Source: Chionoecetes opilio
Taxonomy: Eukaryota > Arthropoda > Malacostraca > Decapoda > Majidae
Length of the DNA: 64,000 bases
Assembly: GCA_016584305.1 (NCBI GenBank)
Contig: JACEEZ010020957.1
Span: 18,501-82,500 of the forward strand
Reading direction: 5' to 3'
Made by a program: the position numbers and the translations under genes. The notes beneath the pieces are model-generated. The model saw nothing but the letters and a program-made list of their open reading frames with translations, did no database searches and was not told the DNA's origin. Shown here in pieces: positions 9,541 through 19,864 of the stretch; position 1 is the stretch's first letter; each line of letters opens with the position of its first letter.

Positions 9541-10350
9541 GAACAGATACCAGGACACCCTTTGGTCTATAACGAGGGTATCTGCTGAACTACATATGCT
9601 ACCCACTAACAAACTACATGTAAGAGAACAGTTAGAAAGGGATACCATGTCCCTAAAGAAAGTAGGAACATGGAAGTTTCGTAGTGAAGAATGATAGGAT
9701 ATGAAGTATGCTAACTACAACTACCACTAAAACGAGTCAATCTTGTTAGAATCAATAGGATGATTTAATATAACTCGCGAAGCAATTCAAAACCCATTTT
9801 CTTAAAAATACGCGTCCCGTCTATTTTTAGATGAAATTATTGTGCTGGCTTCGACAACATTAGCTGGTAATTTGTTCCACCGATTGACAACTCTAACATT
9901 GAAATTATTCTTTCGGAGATCTGTGATGAAACGCTGACCCTTCAGTTTTAAACCGTTGTTTCTTGTTGTCACGTGAGGAGAAAGCTCGAATAGGTTCTCT
10001 TGATTAATGACATCAATTCCTTTAGGGATCTTAAAAGTTTCTATCAAGTCCTAACGAATTCTACGATTCTTTAAAGAAAACATATTAAGTATTTGCAGCC
10101 TCTCTTCATAAGATGAGTTTTGTAGAGATGGAATCAGTTTGGTTGCTCTTTGAACTGATTCCAATTTGGCTTGATCCTTTGCGAAACAAGGCGACCAGAA
10201 TAATTAGTAAACGGCATATTCTAAGTGCGGCCTAACCAAAGACTTGTATAATCGTGTCATTACTTTAGGGGTTTTATGTTCAAAGTTGCGTTTAATGAAC
10301 CCCAGCACCACATTAGCCTTTTTACCAGCAGCTTTTATAGTTTTGGCTTT
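9541..10350 (-). pseudogene. LINE family B, 5'-truncated 3' end
   Basis: Minus-strand copy of the 3' part of the element at 36958-39020. Protein pieces include AAGKKANVVLGFIKRN (near 10330-10280) and IDVINQENLFELS, TTRNNGLKLKGQRFITDLRK and VVNRWNKLPANVVEAS (10040-9830). The non-coding 3' tail at 9541-9770 matches the tail of the other copy (ACCAGGACAC, GGGACATGGTATC type phrases). Stops interrupt the frame. Like most LINE copies it lacks the 5' half. Confidence 0.85.
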
Positions 10351-11290
10351 ATCTCAGCCCACCCACCAGCCAGCCGCTGTAGTGGAGTGCTCCTCTTTTG
10401 AATATTCTCCTGACTTTCCCCGCCAGCCTCCGTTTTGAAAACTGGAGAGCGGGGCAACAGACAGGTTTCTGCTCTACACCTTGGTGCCGAAAACCCGAAA
10501 AACATTTTACGATGTGCCCACAAAGAAGGTTAGACCATGGGTCCCACGGCCAAAAATCCGAAAAATTCGGGCAATTTATCCAGGCAGGTATTGTAGTCCC
10601 TCTGCTTTGGATATGATGGAGTTTTGGGAATGTGGAGCATAAAATTCTTCGGTTTCGAGTTACATTGTCCTAATATCCTCTTAAAACATGAAAATTTCAA
10701 TTTTTTTGTGGTCGCTTCTCTCGCATCTTTTTTATTCTTTACATTACAACCCCATGTTCACTATAGAAATGGTATAGAAAACACTATTTTGTCAGAACTT
10801 TCGAGTGAAAATGTTGCAAATCGTTTGCACAATGTCACTTTATGAGGTTAGAATCACTGACAATTAAGAACGTTTAATTCATTTCCCCCCCCGTGCATTC
10901 ATGCAGTGTTTTCGTAGCAAGAGTGTTTTTACTTGTGTGAAATTTCGGGCAAATCAACAACTCTGCCCCCCCAAACCAACGAGTCCCCATACGCCTATGG
11001 GTGTAGGTGCGAGACGGTGGTTTAAAATGTTTATATCCATATAAAATGAATCGGTTTGTGAATGAGAATTTGCTCCCAAATATACGTCAGATTGCAGGAA
11101 AAGAATACAAACACCTTAAAAAAAATTCTGGGGCCCTTGAGTGGCCCCCAGACCCCACACCGTGAAGGGCTTCGCACCTACGTCAGTCCTGAGATGTTAC
11201 AAGTGAAAAAACAGCCCGTGCAAACATAAGTTTAGAGCCTACCTAGCCTAGGGGTGATGGGCCTGGGAAAAATGTGCATTTTGGGTAACG
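10351..11290. other. Unassigned, probably the interior of an old hAT element
   Basis: No recognisable gene. The right edge reads like a hAT terminus (next entry), so part of this stretch may be its degraded interior. The small frames at 10244-10845 have no domains. Confidence 0.3.
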
Positions 11291-11315
11291 GCCCCAAAAA
11301 GGTTGGGAACCACTG
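11291..11315. mobile_element. hAT-type terminal sequence (right end only)
   Basis: The end CCAAAAAGGTTGGGAACCACTG has the form of hAT terminal inverted repeats (the complement starts CAGTGGTTCCCAACC). The 8 bp that follow (CTCTATAG) would be the target duplication, but I could not find the partner end. Confidence 0.5.
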
Positions 11316-11534
11316 CTCTATAGGAAGAAACAATAGAATATACATAAAAAGAAAATGTATTCATACAGCAAAACCCTTATAACTCGGCACGATAGGGGCT
11401 CTGGCCCTTGCCGAGTTATTCAATGTGCCGAGTTATTCAATGTCCTCCTCTGATATGGGTTATAAAAAAAAAAAAAAAAAAAAAAAAAACAGGAAATACA
11501 GTAGTGTAAAAGCATAAAAACTACACTTACCAGT

Positions 11535-11699
11535 GAACGGGTAGAATGTGCTGGATTTGATATCAAACTCAGCACAAATAGCACACATGGACGCACCTGC
11601 ATCCATCCTTGCCAGCACTTTCACCTTTTCCTGCAGGCTCAGGCTCTTCAATTTCATTCCCTTCCTGCTGGAGACACCCTTGCGTGATGGAGCTGACAT
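11535..11699 (-). pseudogene. Pogo/Tigger transposase N-terminus (psq/CENP-B type HTH)
   Basis: From the ATG at 11699 the minus-strand frame gives about 55 residues: MSAPSRKGVSS, then SLSLQEKVKVLARMDAGA, then ICAEFDIKSSTFY. This is the helix-turn-helix 'pipsqueak/CENP-B N' domain by which pogo-family transposases bind their terminal repeats. The frame then runs into an A tract (11463-11488). The second DNA-binding helix-turn-helix and the DDE domain are missing. The head-to-head partner at 12121 keeps the same start but diverges after QEKIK. Confidence 0.8.
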
Positions 11700-12120
11700 C
11701 TTGATATACAGTACTGTATGATGTAATCCCAAAACACGTAAAATAGGTGGCAAATTAAGCAAAGATCGGGAACCAGCGTGTAGGCTGAGCCGTGTTTTTG
11801 TCGTCCAAGCACCGTCTTGGATTACGAATCCCAATCCAATAACACTTGCTGAAATGTGTGTTATACTACTCTGTGATATTGTTTGCAATGCTTTGCATTG
11901 ATTATTATTTCAGCTCCTACCAAGCTTGTTGTGTTTTTGAAGCAGAAACCAATCCTTTTTCAATTTCGACAAAAAACGGAATTCGTATCCAAGACGGTGC
12001 TTTGACGACATAAACACAGCTCAGCAGCTGACAGCCTACACGCTGGTTCCCGACCTTTGCTTTACTTTGCCACCTATTTTACGTGTTTTGGGATTACATC
12101 ATACAGTACTGTATTTCAAG

Positions 12121-12267
12121 ATGTCAGCTCCATCACGCAAGGGTGTCTCCAGCAGGAAGGGAATGAAATTGAAGAGCCTGAGCTTGCAGGAAAAGATCAA
12201 AAGGACAAAAATACGACTTTATGCGACTGACGATATGCCGAGTGTAAGCGAAGAGATGCAGTTATAA
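12121..12267 (+). pseudogene. Second, head-to-head copy of the pogo transposase N-terminus
   Basis: The ATG at 12121 starts the same protein as the minus-strand copy (MSAPSRKGVSS...LSLQEKIK). After about 26 residues it joins unrelated sequence that contains the element's CCGAGT end motifs, so only the front of the HTH remains. It is a remnant without function. Confidence 0.75.
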
Positions 12268-12375
12268 CATCAATATGCCGAGATACATTATTTTTTGCCA
12301 ACTTTCTGTTTACATGTTCACAGAAGAGGTTGTGAGGACATGATATGCCGAGTGAAAACCATGAGATGCAGTTTA

Positions 12376-12704
12376 GGTGAGGCGGTAGCAGAGTGGTTAG
12401 CGTCACCGAGTGGCGTTCTCGAAGACCCGAGTTCGATCCCGAGTGAGACCCATAAATCCACTTGAAATCTTTTTGCACCGTCGAGTGGCCTAAGAACACC
12501 CACATGCCCTGTCCATTAACTCTACCTTCGACTGTGAGTGCATGGGAGGACACAGGGGGCGGCATGAACCTCTAATTACAGGCATCACTATAACAATCCT
12601 GCCTGCGCCACCACGGGCGAGGGCCAACCATCACAGCCCTCGAGTGAGCCTCCAGGGCCTACCATCCCACCCCTGGAGCTTACTGCCTACATGTGCTATG
12701 GGCA

Positions 12705-12784
<80 letters not shown>
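12376..12784 (+). mobile_element. tRNA-derived SINE, family S1, copy 1 (with TG and poly-A tail)
   Basis: The head resembles a tRNA with RNA polymerase III boxes: A box TAGCAGAGTGG (12386-12396) and B box GAGTTCGATCC (12429-12439). A body follows containing TAAGAACAC, GACACAGGGGGCG and GAGGGCCAACCA. The tail has CTTACTGCCTAC and GCTATGGG, then (TG)n (12709-12741) and about 43 A residues (12742-12784). The body matches the minus-strand copy at 59448-59757. It lies inside the pogo-like element. Confidence 0.85.
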
Positions 12785-12785
<1 letters not shown>

Positions 12786-12855
12786 ATTTGTCTTTGCCAT
12801 GCCGAGTTATATCAAATTCCGAGTTATACAGTGCCGAGTTATAAGGGTTTTACTG

Positions 12856-13292
12856 TATGTAGAATTTCTCGAGAAAGACGATGGTAATAGTCCCAATTCT
12901 CAAAATGATGCCCCGCCCCCTTAAAATGGCCGCGCGCGTGCAGAATATACAAAAAAGTTAAGTTAATTCGTATACATTGGCCAGAAGGGAACAGCTCTAT
13001 CATCTAGATGACATTTAGCAGACATTTGTTATATATGTTCAAAACAGTCGAAGTGAATAACTTGGAATATTTATAGAACAATTTTGTCACCTCTTTTCAA
13101 CCCAGTCAACGACGGGTGTTTCTGCTAGTGTCACATAAAAATGAATTGTATAGACTCACAACTCACCAAAATGGACTATTGCACAACTGATTTGAAGAAA
13201 AATAAATCTTCCACGGTACCTTACCATACCTTGGCTTGTGCTGAAATGACGCCACTGGTTTACTGGAAATTATTTCTTGAATTACAATCAAG
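12856..13292. other. 5' region of the THAP exon
   Basis: Ordinary sequence ahead of the THAP-type exon. The plus-strand frame starting at 13141 is in a different frame from the THAP codons and is not supported. Part of this may be the 5' UTR and promoter; no clear core promoter motif is seen. Confidence 0.3.
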
Positions 13293-13369
13293 ATGGTGCA
13301 TTGTGCAGCCTACGGTTGCAAAAATGGGCACAAGAATACTTCAAGAAAAATTGGGATAACGTTTCACAG
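13293..13369 (+). CDS. First exon of a THAP-domain protein (partial)
   Basis: From the ATG at 13293 the frame reads MVHCAAYGCKN, then about 9 residues, then GITFH and the two bases of a split Arg codon, followed directly by the splice donor GTAAGC (13370). This is the canonical start of a THAP zinc-finger domain: C-X4-C of the C2CH motif, CAxxGC(K/R)N, and ITFHRFP, with the intron breaking the HRFP motif. THAP domains bind DNA in transcription factors and in P-element-type transposases. Only 25 codons are here. The remaining Cys/His ligands and the AVPTIF box must lie in later exons, which I could not find in the next 3 kb. It could belong to a host gene or to a P-like transposon. Confidence 0.65.
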
Positions 13370-13387
13370 GTAAGCAAAGCACACTTA

Positions 13388-13629
13388 TGCCCGTATTCGT
13401 AGTCACATACCATGATTGCTCGTGGTAATTGCTATGATTTTGTTCCATTTCTACTCAGTCAAAATGATTCACTTGATCTTGTAGCTGCCATGGAAAGTAC
13501 TAGAGCAATCCTACAGTACTCCTATTGCAATCACAACAGAGCTGGCATGACATATTGATTTAATTAGGACAAGACAAAAAGTGAACAATGACCACGTACA
13601 ATGATGGTATGTGACTACGAATACGGGCA
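13388..13629. mobile_element. MITE M2 with perfect 30-bp inverted ends
   Basis: Ends 13383-13412 and 13605-13634 are exact reverse complements over 30 bp, beginning ATGCCCGTATTCGTAGTCAC. TA occurs on both flanks (13386-13387 and 13630-13631), giving a 242-bp element. No coding sequence. It sits 14 bp downstream of the THAP splice donor and so would lie in that intron. The perfect ends suggest a recent insertion. Confidence 0.85.
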
Positions 13630-13675
13630 TAAGTCCTATTTATCCCGAATATTGAGGAGTCGTAAATATATCTTC

Positions 13676-13830
13676 CCAGCAAACACAAAGACGGAGGGCC
13701 TCCGGAGGCCCTCCGTATGTCTTATCGGCGGCCCGACGGAAGTGTACGACGTAGGGCCGCTGGGAATTTGCTCAGAGGCTCACCGGCGGGCCGCTCCCAG
13801 CGGCCCGCCGTAGGGCATATGACCATTTGC
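13676..13830. repeat. GC-rich palindromic block
   Basis: Contains an exact 26-bp palindrome at 13691-13716 (halves ACGGAGGGCCTCC and its complement) and further GC hairpins built on GGCGGGCCGC. Shorter relatives with CAGCGGGCCTCCGGAGG lie at 15171-15187 and 15348-15364. The surrounding DNA is AT-rich, so this block stands out. Confidence 0.8.
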
Positions 13831-13851
13831 CGCTGTTATATTAACTGATTG

Positions 13852-14018
13852 AGGAATATTTATGGTTATACTTTCTAAGTATATTGCAGATATAGTAATG
13901 TTTTAAGGGGTGTTGCACAACCCATTAGCCGATTAATAGACTAATGGGCTGTTCAACACTTATAAAAACATTACTATATAATGCAATATGCTTAGAAAAT
14001 GTAACCAGAAATATTCCT
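13852..14018. mobile_element. Fold-back (hairpin) element of 167 bp
   Basis: Two imperfect inverted arms of about 75 bp (AGGAATATTT...CCCATTAG and CTAATGGG...AAATATTCCT) are separated by a loop of about 12 bp centred near 13935. There is no open frame. The structure fits a hairpin MITE or the inner part of a larger element. Confidence 0.75.
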
Positions 14019-14178
14019 GTGTCGTTATCCAGTAATACGACGAAAAGGAGATTGCTAGGATCATAATTGCTACGGACATTGTTTATTTCATAAGTACAAA
14101 AACATTTTCGTTATTGAGTTTACATGCTGGTGTACGTGGAACACTGAACGGCGTGAACAGCCATGTAGAAGGATATAG

Positions 14179-14358
14179 AGGCGTTTTCTGCGGGGATCCT
14201 GATTGCAACCGAAAATTTTTCGGTTGCTCAAATTTCGATCCCTGTTCAACCATCCAGGGAAGATGATTGGCCAGACCCGCAAACATTTGTTGTTGTTGTG
14301 ACCGTTTGCAACCGAAAATTTTCCGGTTGCAACCAAAAATCCCCCGCAGAAAACGCCT
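14179..14358. mobile_element. MITE M3, 180 bp
   Basis: Inverted ends AGGCGTTTTCTGCGGGGA and TCCCCCGCAGAAAACGCCT, each followed inward by an inverted pair of GCAACCGAAAA motifs. TAG stands on both flanks (14176-14178 and 14359-14361), a candidate 3-bp target duplication as in PIF/Harbinger-like elements (inferred). The minus-strand frames across it are not genes. Confidence 0.75.
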
Positions 14359-17199
14359 TAGGTTGCGGCGAACAACATAACAACATCCACCCACTCGTGC
14401 GTTTTCCAAGTAACTGATTATTTTCACTCAGACACAGCGCCAGGCGCCGTCAAGGAATTCCTAAAAAAACGTGTCGTACGGCAATTATTTATATTATTCA
14501 GTCTATTTCGATATAATGAAGGAGCGAAAACATGTTATAACTAAGTTCTCATTATGTTATCGACTGGTTAAGGGTGACAATTTAGGTCTTTTGTGGGTTT
14601 TAAACCCTTTGTAATGGCTATCGTACGTCTGGCAGTTTAGTACATTGATAGCTGGGAAAAGATTTCAAATAATATTCTATTCTAAATCATGATATTATTC
14701 GTATGTTAACTCCATCATCTACATATTCCTTATTAGGTGTACCGTTGAGTATTAATATGTGTTGATAATATGTTGGAAGTTATTGAAATAAGGGAAAATA
14801 TGACCTTGTGTTATTCCGTAATAATCTTCGCCGCGGTTAATCAAGTGTTATTTTTATATGATACTAGCTAGGTACACACACAGACTAACTGATAACCTTT
14901 TTCCATGTAAACTCCTTCCTATGTAGCCTACGTATCTCATCTTTATTTCTATGTATCTCTGGGTGTTCCTGATAAAGCTGGAAATATTTGAAATAAACTG
15001 AAATATGATAATTTCTATAAACTATTATAAAAACTTTTATAACAATTTTTAATAGCTTGAACAGGCCTAATAATAGTGATGGTACCGATATTGAGATACT
15101 ATGTACATTACTGTGTTAATATATATAATATGAAATGAATATTTCCCACTTACAAATACGTACCAGCGCCCAGCGGGCCTCCGGAGGATTGACGTCCAGT
15201 TGCCACTGCTTGTCACTACTGATGTAATACTACATCAAGATAATCATATAACTGTTGTTTCAAAATGTTTACACATAGAAATATTCAATTCTTGAAATTC
15301 TGTACATTAATTTTCAACATAGTAAATTATCCCGTCTGAAAATACACCAGCGGGCCTCCGGAGGGCTGACGGAGGTAAATTTGCCGCCGGCGGCCGCCGT
15401 TCGCCGCTCTACGGCCTACGTCGGCCCGCCGGTGATGGTTAGCTGGGTTGTTTCAGTAGATACACTGTTTCTGTCAACATGTTTGATATTGTCAGCATGT
15501 TACAGTGATATATCGGATACATAATTGCAGTGACCATATATATTTAAAAATCATGACTTCACTACTCATATATAGGCCATATTTTGCTCGCTATTAATAA
15601 TTGATGTTTAGCGGTAGGTATACTGCTTCTGTCAACATGTCGTGTGTTTTAGATATATGACATGGATGCATATATGCAATATCTATATACACTGAAGCAT
15701 TTCAACCTAGTCTATATGTCAAATTAACCTGGCAAGGGATAAATAAAGTCCACGGATCAGTGTAATATGCCACAGTCTTAGGACGTAACTAGAGATGCTT
15801 GAATTTGTTTCCATATAAAACTGAAATACATCAGGTTACTTCATCACACCAGTGTAGGACTGTCACATACTTCGTTCTTTAGGTGGAAATTTTTCACAAC
15901 GTATGAAAATATTGTGAACATTTATAGTCAGCACGATTATGTCGATCAATGCCTAATTTTCATTTCTACATATAAATTGCTACTTAAGTTATTTTCGCTA
16001 CCGATAATGTGAATTTTCGATATATAGCTTGGTTTTAACAATGAGAGAGAGAGAGAGAAAAAAAATTACTTCGATCAATATGACGCAATATTCTGACTAC
16101 AAATACCTCAAAATGGTAATATTTCGAAGCAGGTACTATGTAGTAATATTTCACTTATCTTTATTAATAAGGATAGACACATATAATAATTGTTAAAGGA
16201 GGAAGAAAAAACAAGCTGAGTGCAGCATTAAGGCTTTGGGACTATTGTGCGGTGCTCCGGTGCTGTTTCAATGGGGCTGCCCGAAGTCACGCGCTCCGAG
16301 GGGAGGCGCCCCTCCAGTTCATATAGAGTCAGTGATCTAGCATTTTCACTGCCTGTGAAGCAGCACACAGTCCATTTAAAAAAGATAAATATGCCCCTAG
16401 CTTTCTCCCCTCCTCATCACTGCGTCCGATCACAGTAGCGAGAAAAGCGTCCCACAGGGTGGGATTTTTTGGCCCAGGCGCTGTCCCACCCTATGGGTCC
16501 TTCCACCCCAGTCCAGGCAGTGCAGCTTGTCCTCCAGTGGGGGAAGTCCCCACGCCGCTGTCTGCTCCCAGGCTCCCCCCCCCGTTTCGCTCCTCCACGC
16601 CCTGATTCACATTGTTTCTTCTACATAGTCCTTTTTGATAATTTTTTCTCTCTTCTAGGTCTTTTTTTTTTTAATTTGATGAATCAACTTCATTAGATAA
16701 CTTGTCTATTTTGATTTGGGGTGTCTTGTTTCCCTCATATCCTGGGGCTGTTTTAAGTTATCAATTTCTTTGAGTAAACTCAGGCTATTTGTGAGTCTGA
16801 CACATTTGACTCCACTTGTTTATTCGCTCATTCATTTGCTTCCAACCAGTTCTAGGGCATTTTGTAAGCTCGCTCTTGAAATGAGCAATGTCTTAATCAC
16901 CGTTGAGTCCTCAAGGTTTTTGATATGAACCTGGGTATTGTTTTTTATACGTGTCTTGTGACGTCAGAAAATACTCTGCGCAGCGCAGCAGGAGTAACAT
17001 CGAGGGGGGGCCCTTAGTCCCGGGGTTACATTTTCCCGGCTATTTTGGCTAAATCCAAATTAACTTCCAAAAACGGGCCGCTAATTCCCTGTGCTCATGT
17101 ATTTGTTTTGGTATTTTGGGGTCCAGTGCTCGGGGACCCTTAGTATCTTGAAAAAAATGTAGGAGTTTCCCCTGATCACAGTGTAAACAAGTGCGCCCC
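14359..17199. other. Unassigned AT-rich stretch
   Basis: About 2.8 kb without a recognisable gene. It includes the CAGCGGGCCTCCGGAGG blocks at 15171 and 15348-15445 and a short GA run (16042-16056). The right block ends in a TAGCTGGG stretch that could be the inverted partner of CCCAGCAAAC at 13676, which would make 13676-15450 one old nested element. The frames at 16247-16928 lack domains. From about 16960 the sequence has the look of decayed or error-rich DNA. Confidence 0.35.
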
Positions 17200-18905
17200 T
17201 CTACTCGGTTGATGAAGGGTTTTTTCCCTCCGTCTCCCCCCTCACTGTTTTAGCCTGTTAAAGACCCTTCTATGATTTTTTTGGGCCCTTTTCTTTTTCC
17301 TTTTGGCCTAGATTCCGAAGGCTTAGGGTCCTGACGGAGTCCATCCTATTTTTAAAAAAACTGGCTTCGTGTTTGCACCTTGCCTGGTAAAACTTTTCCC
17401 GTTTTTGGGTCATCTATTTCCCACCTTTTTTTTTTTTTGTGGAATTTTTGAACACCCCAAAACCTGTTCCTAAGAAGGGTGCCGTTTTAATCCTTCAAAA
17501 CCTCCTAAGCTTTGACTTCCTGCCTTTCTAAAGTTTTAAATCTATACTTAATAAGAAATTCTTAAGCTCTATTGCTCACAATTTTTATCTGATCGTCAGT
17601 CGGTTTCCGTAAAGGGCGATCTACGGGCGATCTTCTAGTTTTCCTAACTGAATTTGGGTCTCCCCCTTTTAGGGGTTTCGGTGAAACTTTTGCTGTTCCC
17701 CTTTTGACATATCAAAAGCTTTTGATGAGTCTGCAAAATTTTTAAATTTTCCAATACCCTCATTCGGTTTTTATCTTCTCTCTGTATTTATCTTAAATTT
17801 CCCTTTAAACCGTTCATTTCAGCTACTGTAGACGGACATTTTTCTTCTGCTACTATATCAAAGTGGGTTCCCAGGGCTCGTCCCACACCCCCTCTCTTTC
17901 TATTATTTATTTAAAGATCTTTAAGTCTAAAATCAAAACCCATCACTCCCACGCTGGTTCTACCCGCTTTTTTTAAAGTGTTTTTTAGACGTCCAACTCA
18001 ACAGGAACTAAGTGATTTTAGGGTGATGCCCCGTTTTGTAAATTTGATCTTTTTATATTTTTTGATTGGGGCAAAACAAACCTCGTTTTTTCAATGCCTC
18101 AAAAATCAAATTTCTTACTATGTATGCCAAACCTACCAGTAACTACCCCCCTTTTTCAAAAGACACCAACTAGGTAACTAACTCAATTTTTTAAAGAACA
18201 TTCTTGGATGTCCTTTACTAAAGTCTGAACTGGAAATCTCACATCTCTCTCTTGTAAACGTCTACCGTAATAACACTAAAAATCTCCAGGAAACTTTTTT
18301 CCTATTTTCAGACGTGTGGTGGTTAATATTTACATTTTACATCCCTGTTTAGGAAAAATTTGAAAAAGGGGTATCTGGATAGTCTTGGGCATTTTGTGTC
18401 TTCATCTGTGTCTGTTATGGCTATGAATGAACAAATTACAAAAAATCCCCGAGTGGCGACCACACAAGTCGCCGGGTTTGTATTTTTGTTCTGAGTGTCC
18501 CCACCGTCGTCGTCGCCCGAAAAAAAAAGTATAAAAAGTGCAAAACCCCTAAGCTCTCCCAACAGGGTTTGGGCAAAAGCTTTTGTCCATCAACTCCCCC
18601 CCTTGATGACTGCACCGCATTTAAAACACCGCCCCCAATGTTGGTTCTTTTGTATCTTCACCCTTATTTTCATGCTCCTGCCTTCGAACTGCTAACTGCA
18701 TGCCTCCCCCCTCCGCGGCCTTGTGCCAAAGACTTTTACTCCTTCTCATCCCTATTCTGTCCATCTTTCCTAATGCAAGAGTTAACAGTTCTTTTCTCTT
18801 TTTATCCTTTCACGGGAAAAATCTGGAAGTCTCTTCTGTTTTTTTTTTTCACCTTTTCCCATCTTAAAACTTTTAAAGAGAAGAGTGACAAGACCTTCCG
18901 AACAA
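17200..18905 (+). pseudogene. LINE family C, heavily decayed reverse transcriptase, copy 1
   Basis: Plus-strand relative of the element at 43595-44585. With frame changes one can read GPDGVHPIFLKN (17330), NYRPIALTSCLS-like sequence (17490), SDRQSGFRKGRSTGDLLVFL (17590-17645), then ATVDGHFSS (17830) and RRPTQQELSD (17990). It resumes at about 18555 with the C-terminal part (RVESKAF-type, NCMPPP-type). It is interrupted at 18263 by MITE M1 copy 3. About 195 bp of LINE sequence present in the other copy is missing at that junction. Homopolymer-type indels occur every few codons, so it is either very old or poorly sequenced. Confidence 0.8.
18265..18540. mobile_element. TA-flanked MITE, family M1, copy 3 (right end missing)
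   Basis: The left end is TA (18263-18264) followed by CCGTAATAACACTAAAAAT. The interior then matches the other copies (AGACGTGTGGTGG, TTTTGTGTCTTCATCTGTGTC, CGAGTGGCGACC, GTCGTCGCCCGAAAA). The right inverted repeat is absent; the sequence passes into LINE C near 18541-18555. Confidence 0.8.
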
Positions 18906-19339
18906 ACTGGGCCCCCACCCCCTTTTTTTTTCTCTTCTGTTTAATTATGGGCTGGGAAATAAGTGGGCTTTGTGTTACCTCTTTTTTTTTGCCCCTTTGG
19001 GCCCGTCCTTTGTGATGTAAAAAAAAAAAATACCACGGCCGCCACCCTTCCCCCGCCCTTTAAACCCTTGCATCAGGTCTTCAAAATCGGGGCGGCACCA
19101 GAACATCAGCAAAGCTTGGGCAGCAAGGGGAGGCAGGAGGGAAAGGCAATGTAAAGGTCTTTGCGAGTGTACGTGTGTATAGAGTGTAGGTATCTATTGC
19201 TAGCATATGTATGATGTGAGCTAGACTCGTGTTGTCTTGTCTTCGTATCTTACGTTTATTCGGTTTTTCTTTAATTTGATACACTTTTCTTGTAGATATC
19301 ACTTTTTCTAGTCCTTTCGAATCCTCTATATTTCTAATC

Positions 19340-19460
19340 CAGTGTTTCTTAACCTTTTCACCACCACGCGCCCTGCAGTAGTGGGTCCTGGCCTCCACAG
19401 CCCCCCATTCACTTCTTCAACCAAGATATTTCAAAATAACACAGAATCAGAAAGAAAAAT
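19340..19460 (+). mobile_element. hAT-type terminal sequence (left end)
   Basis: CAGTGTTTCTTAACCTTTTC followed by a CACGCGCCC-like stretch is the usual form of a hAT left end. The opposite end was not found before the satellite at 19865, so this is a fragment or a solo end. Confidence 0.45.
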
Positions 19461-19519
19461 GAAAAAAATGCGTGTTTTTAACCCTTTAATTGTGAACAGA
19501 ATTATTTAGTAACACCTTG

Positions 19520-19775
19520 CATAGATAATGATTATATACAACTGATGTAATGATTATAATAATGATACTCCTATAATGATAATTAATGTTAATAATGGTA
19601 ATTTTGATAAAATTATAATAGTAATAATAATGATACTAATTATAATTGTAACAATAATAACAATAATAATGTTAACAACCATAATAATGATGATATCGAT
19701 AATGATGATGATGATAATAATAATGATAATAATAGTAACTATAATAGTAATAATAATAAAAAAAATACTTTTGCA
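19520..19775. repeat. AT-rich (TAATAATGA)-type low-complexity DNA
   Basis: Irregular mixture of AATAAT, AATGAT and GATGAT. The 72-codon Ile/Met-rich frame here is a translation of this repeat. Confidence 0.85.
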
Positions 19776-19864
19776 TAAAGGTATACGGCGTTAGTGAAAC
19801 GTAGCAAGGCGTCATCGCAGAGTTTCTTCAGCCACTCTAGCGCCTCTGTACCGACTTTCTTCGC

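Larger units (their letters stand above)
11366..12855. mobile_element. Pogo/Tigger-like element with internal inverted duplication
   Basis: Both ends carry an inverted repeat starting CAG(C/T)AAAACCCTTATAACTC, flanked by TA (11364-11365 and 12856-12857), as in the pogo/Tigger group. Inside, two copies of the 5' part of the transposase gene lie head to head: minus strand 11622-11830 and plus strand 11981-12196. They are about 90% alike by eye over roughly 200 bp. Each starts a protein with MSAPSRKGVSSRKGMKLKSL. The DDE catalytic part is absent. A SINE with a long poly-A tail (12376-12784) is inserted near the right end. The element is a defective, rearranged derivative. Confidence 0.85.

Noticed and set aside
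12386..12439. tRNA gene from A and B boxes
   Set aside because: No proper anticodon arm or acceptor stem pairing was found, and the same sequence recurs at 59448-59757 with a long non-tRNA body; it is a SINE head.
14083..14427. Two minus-strand frames of 114 and 82 codons
   Set aside because: They run across MITE M3 and its inverted ends; no domain.
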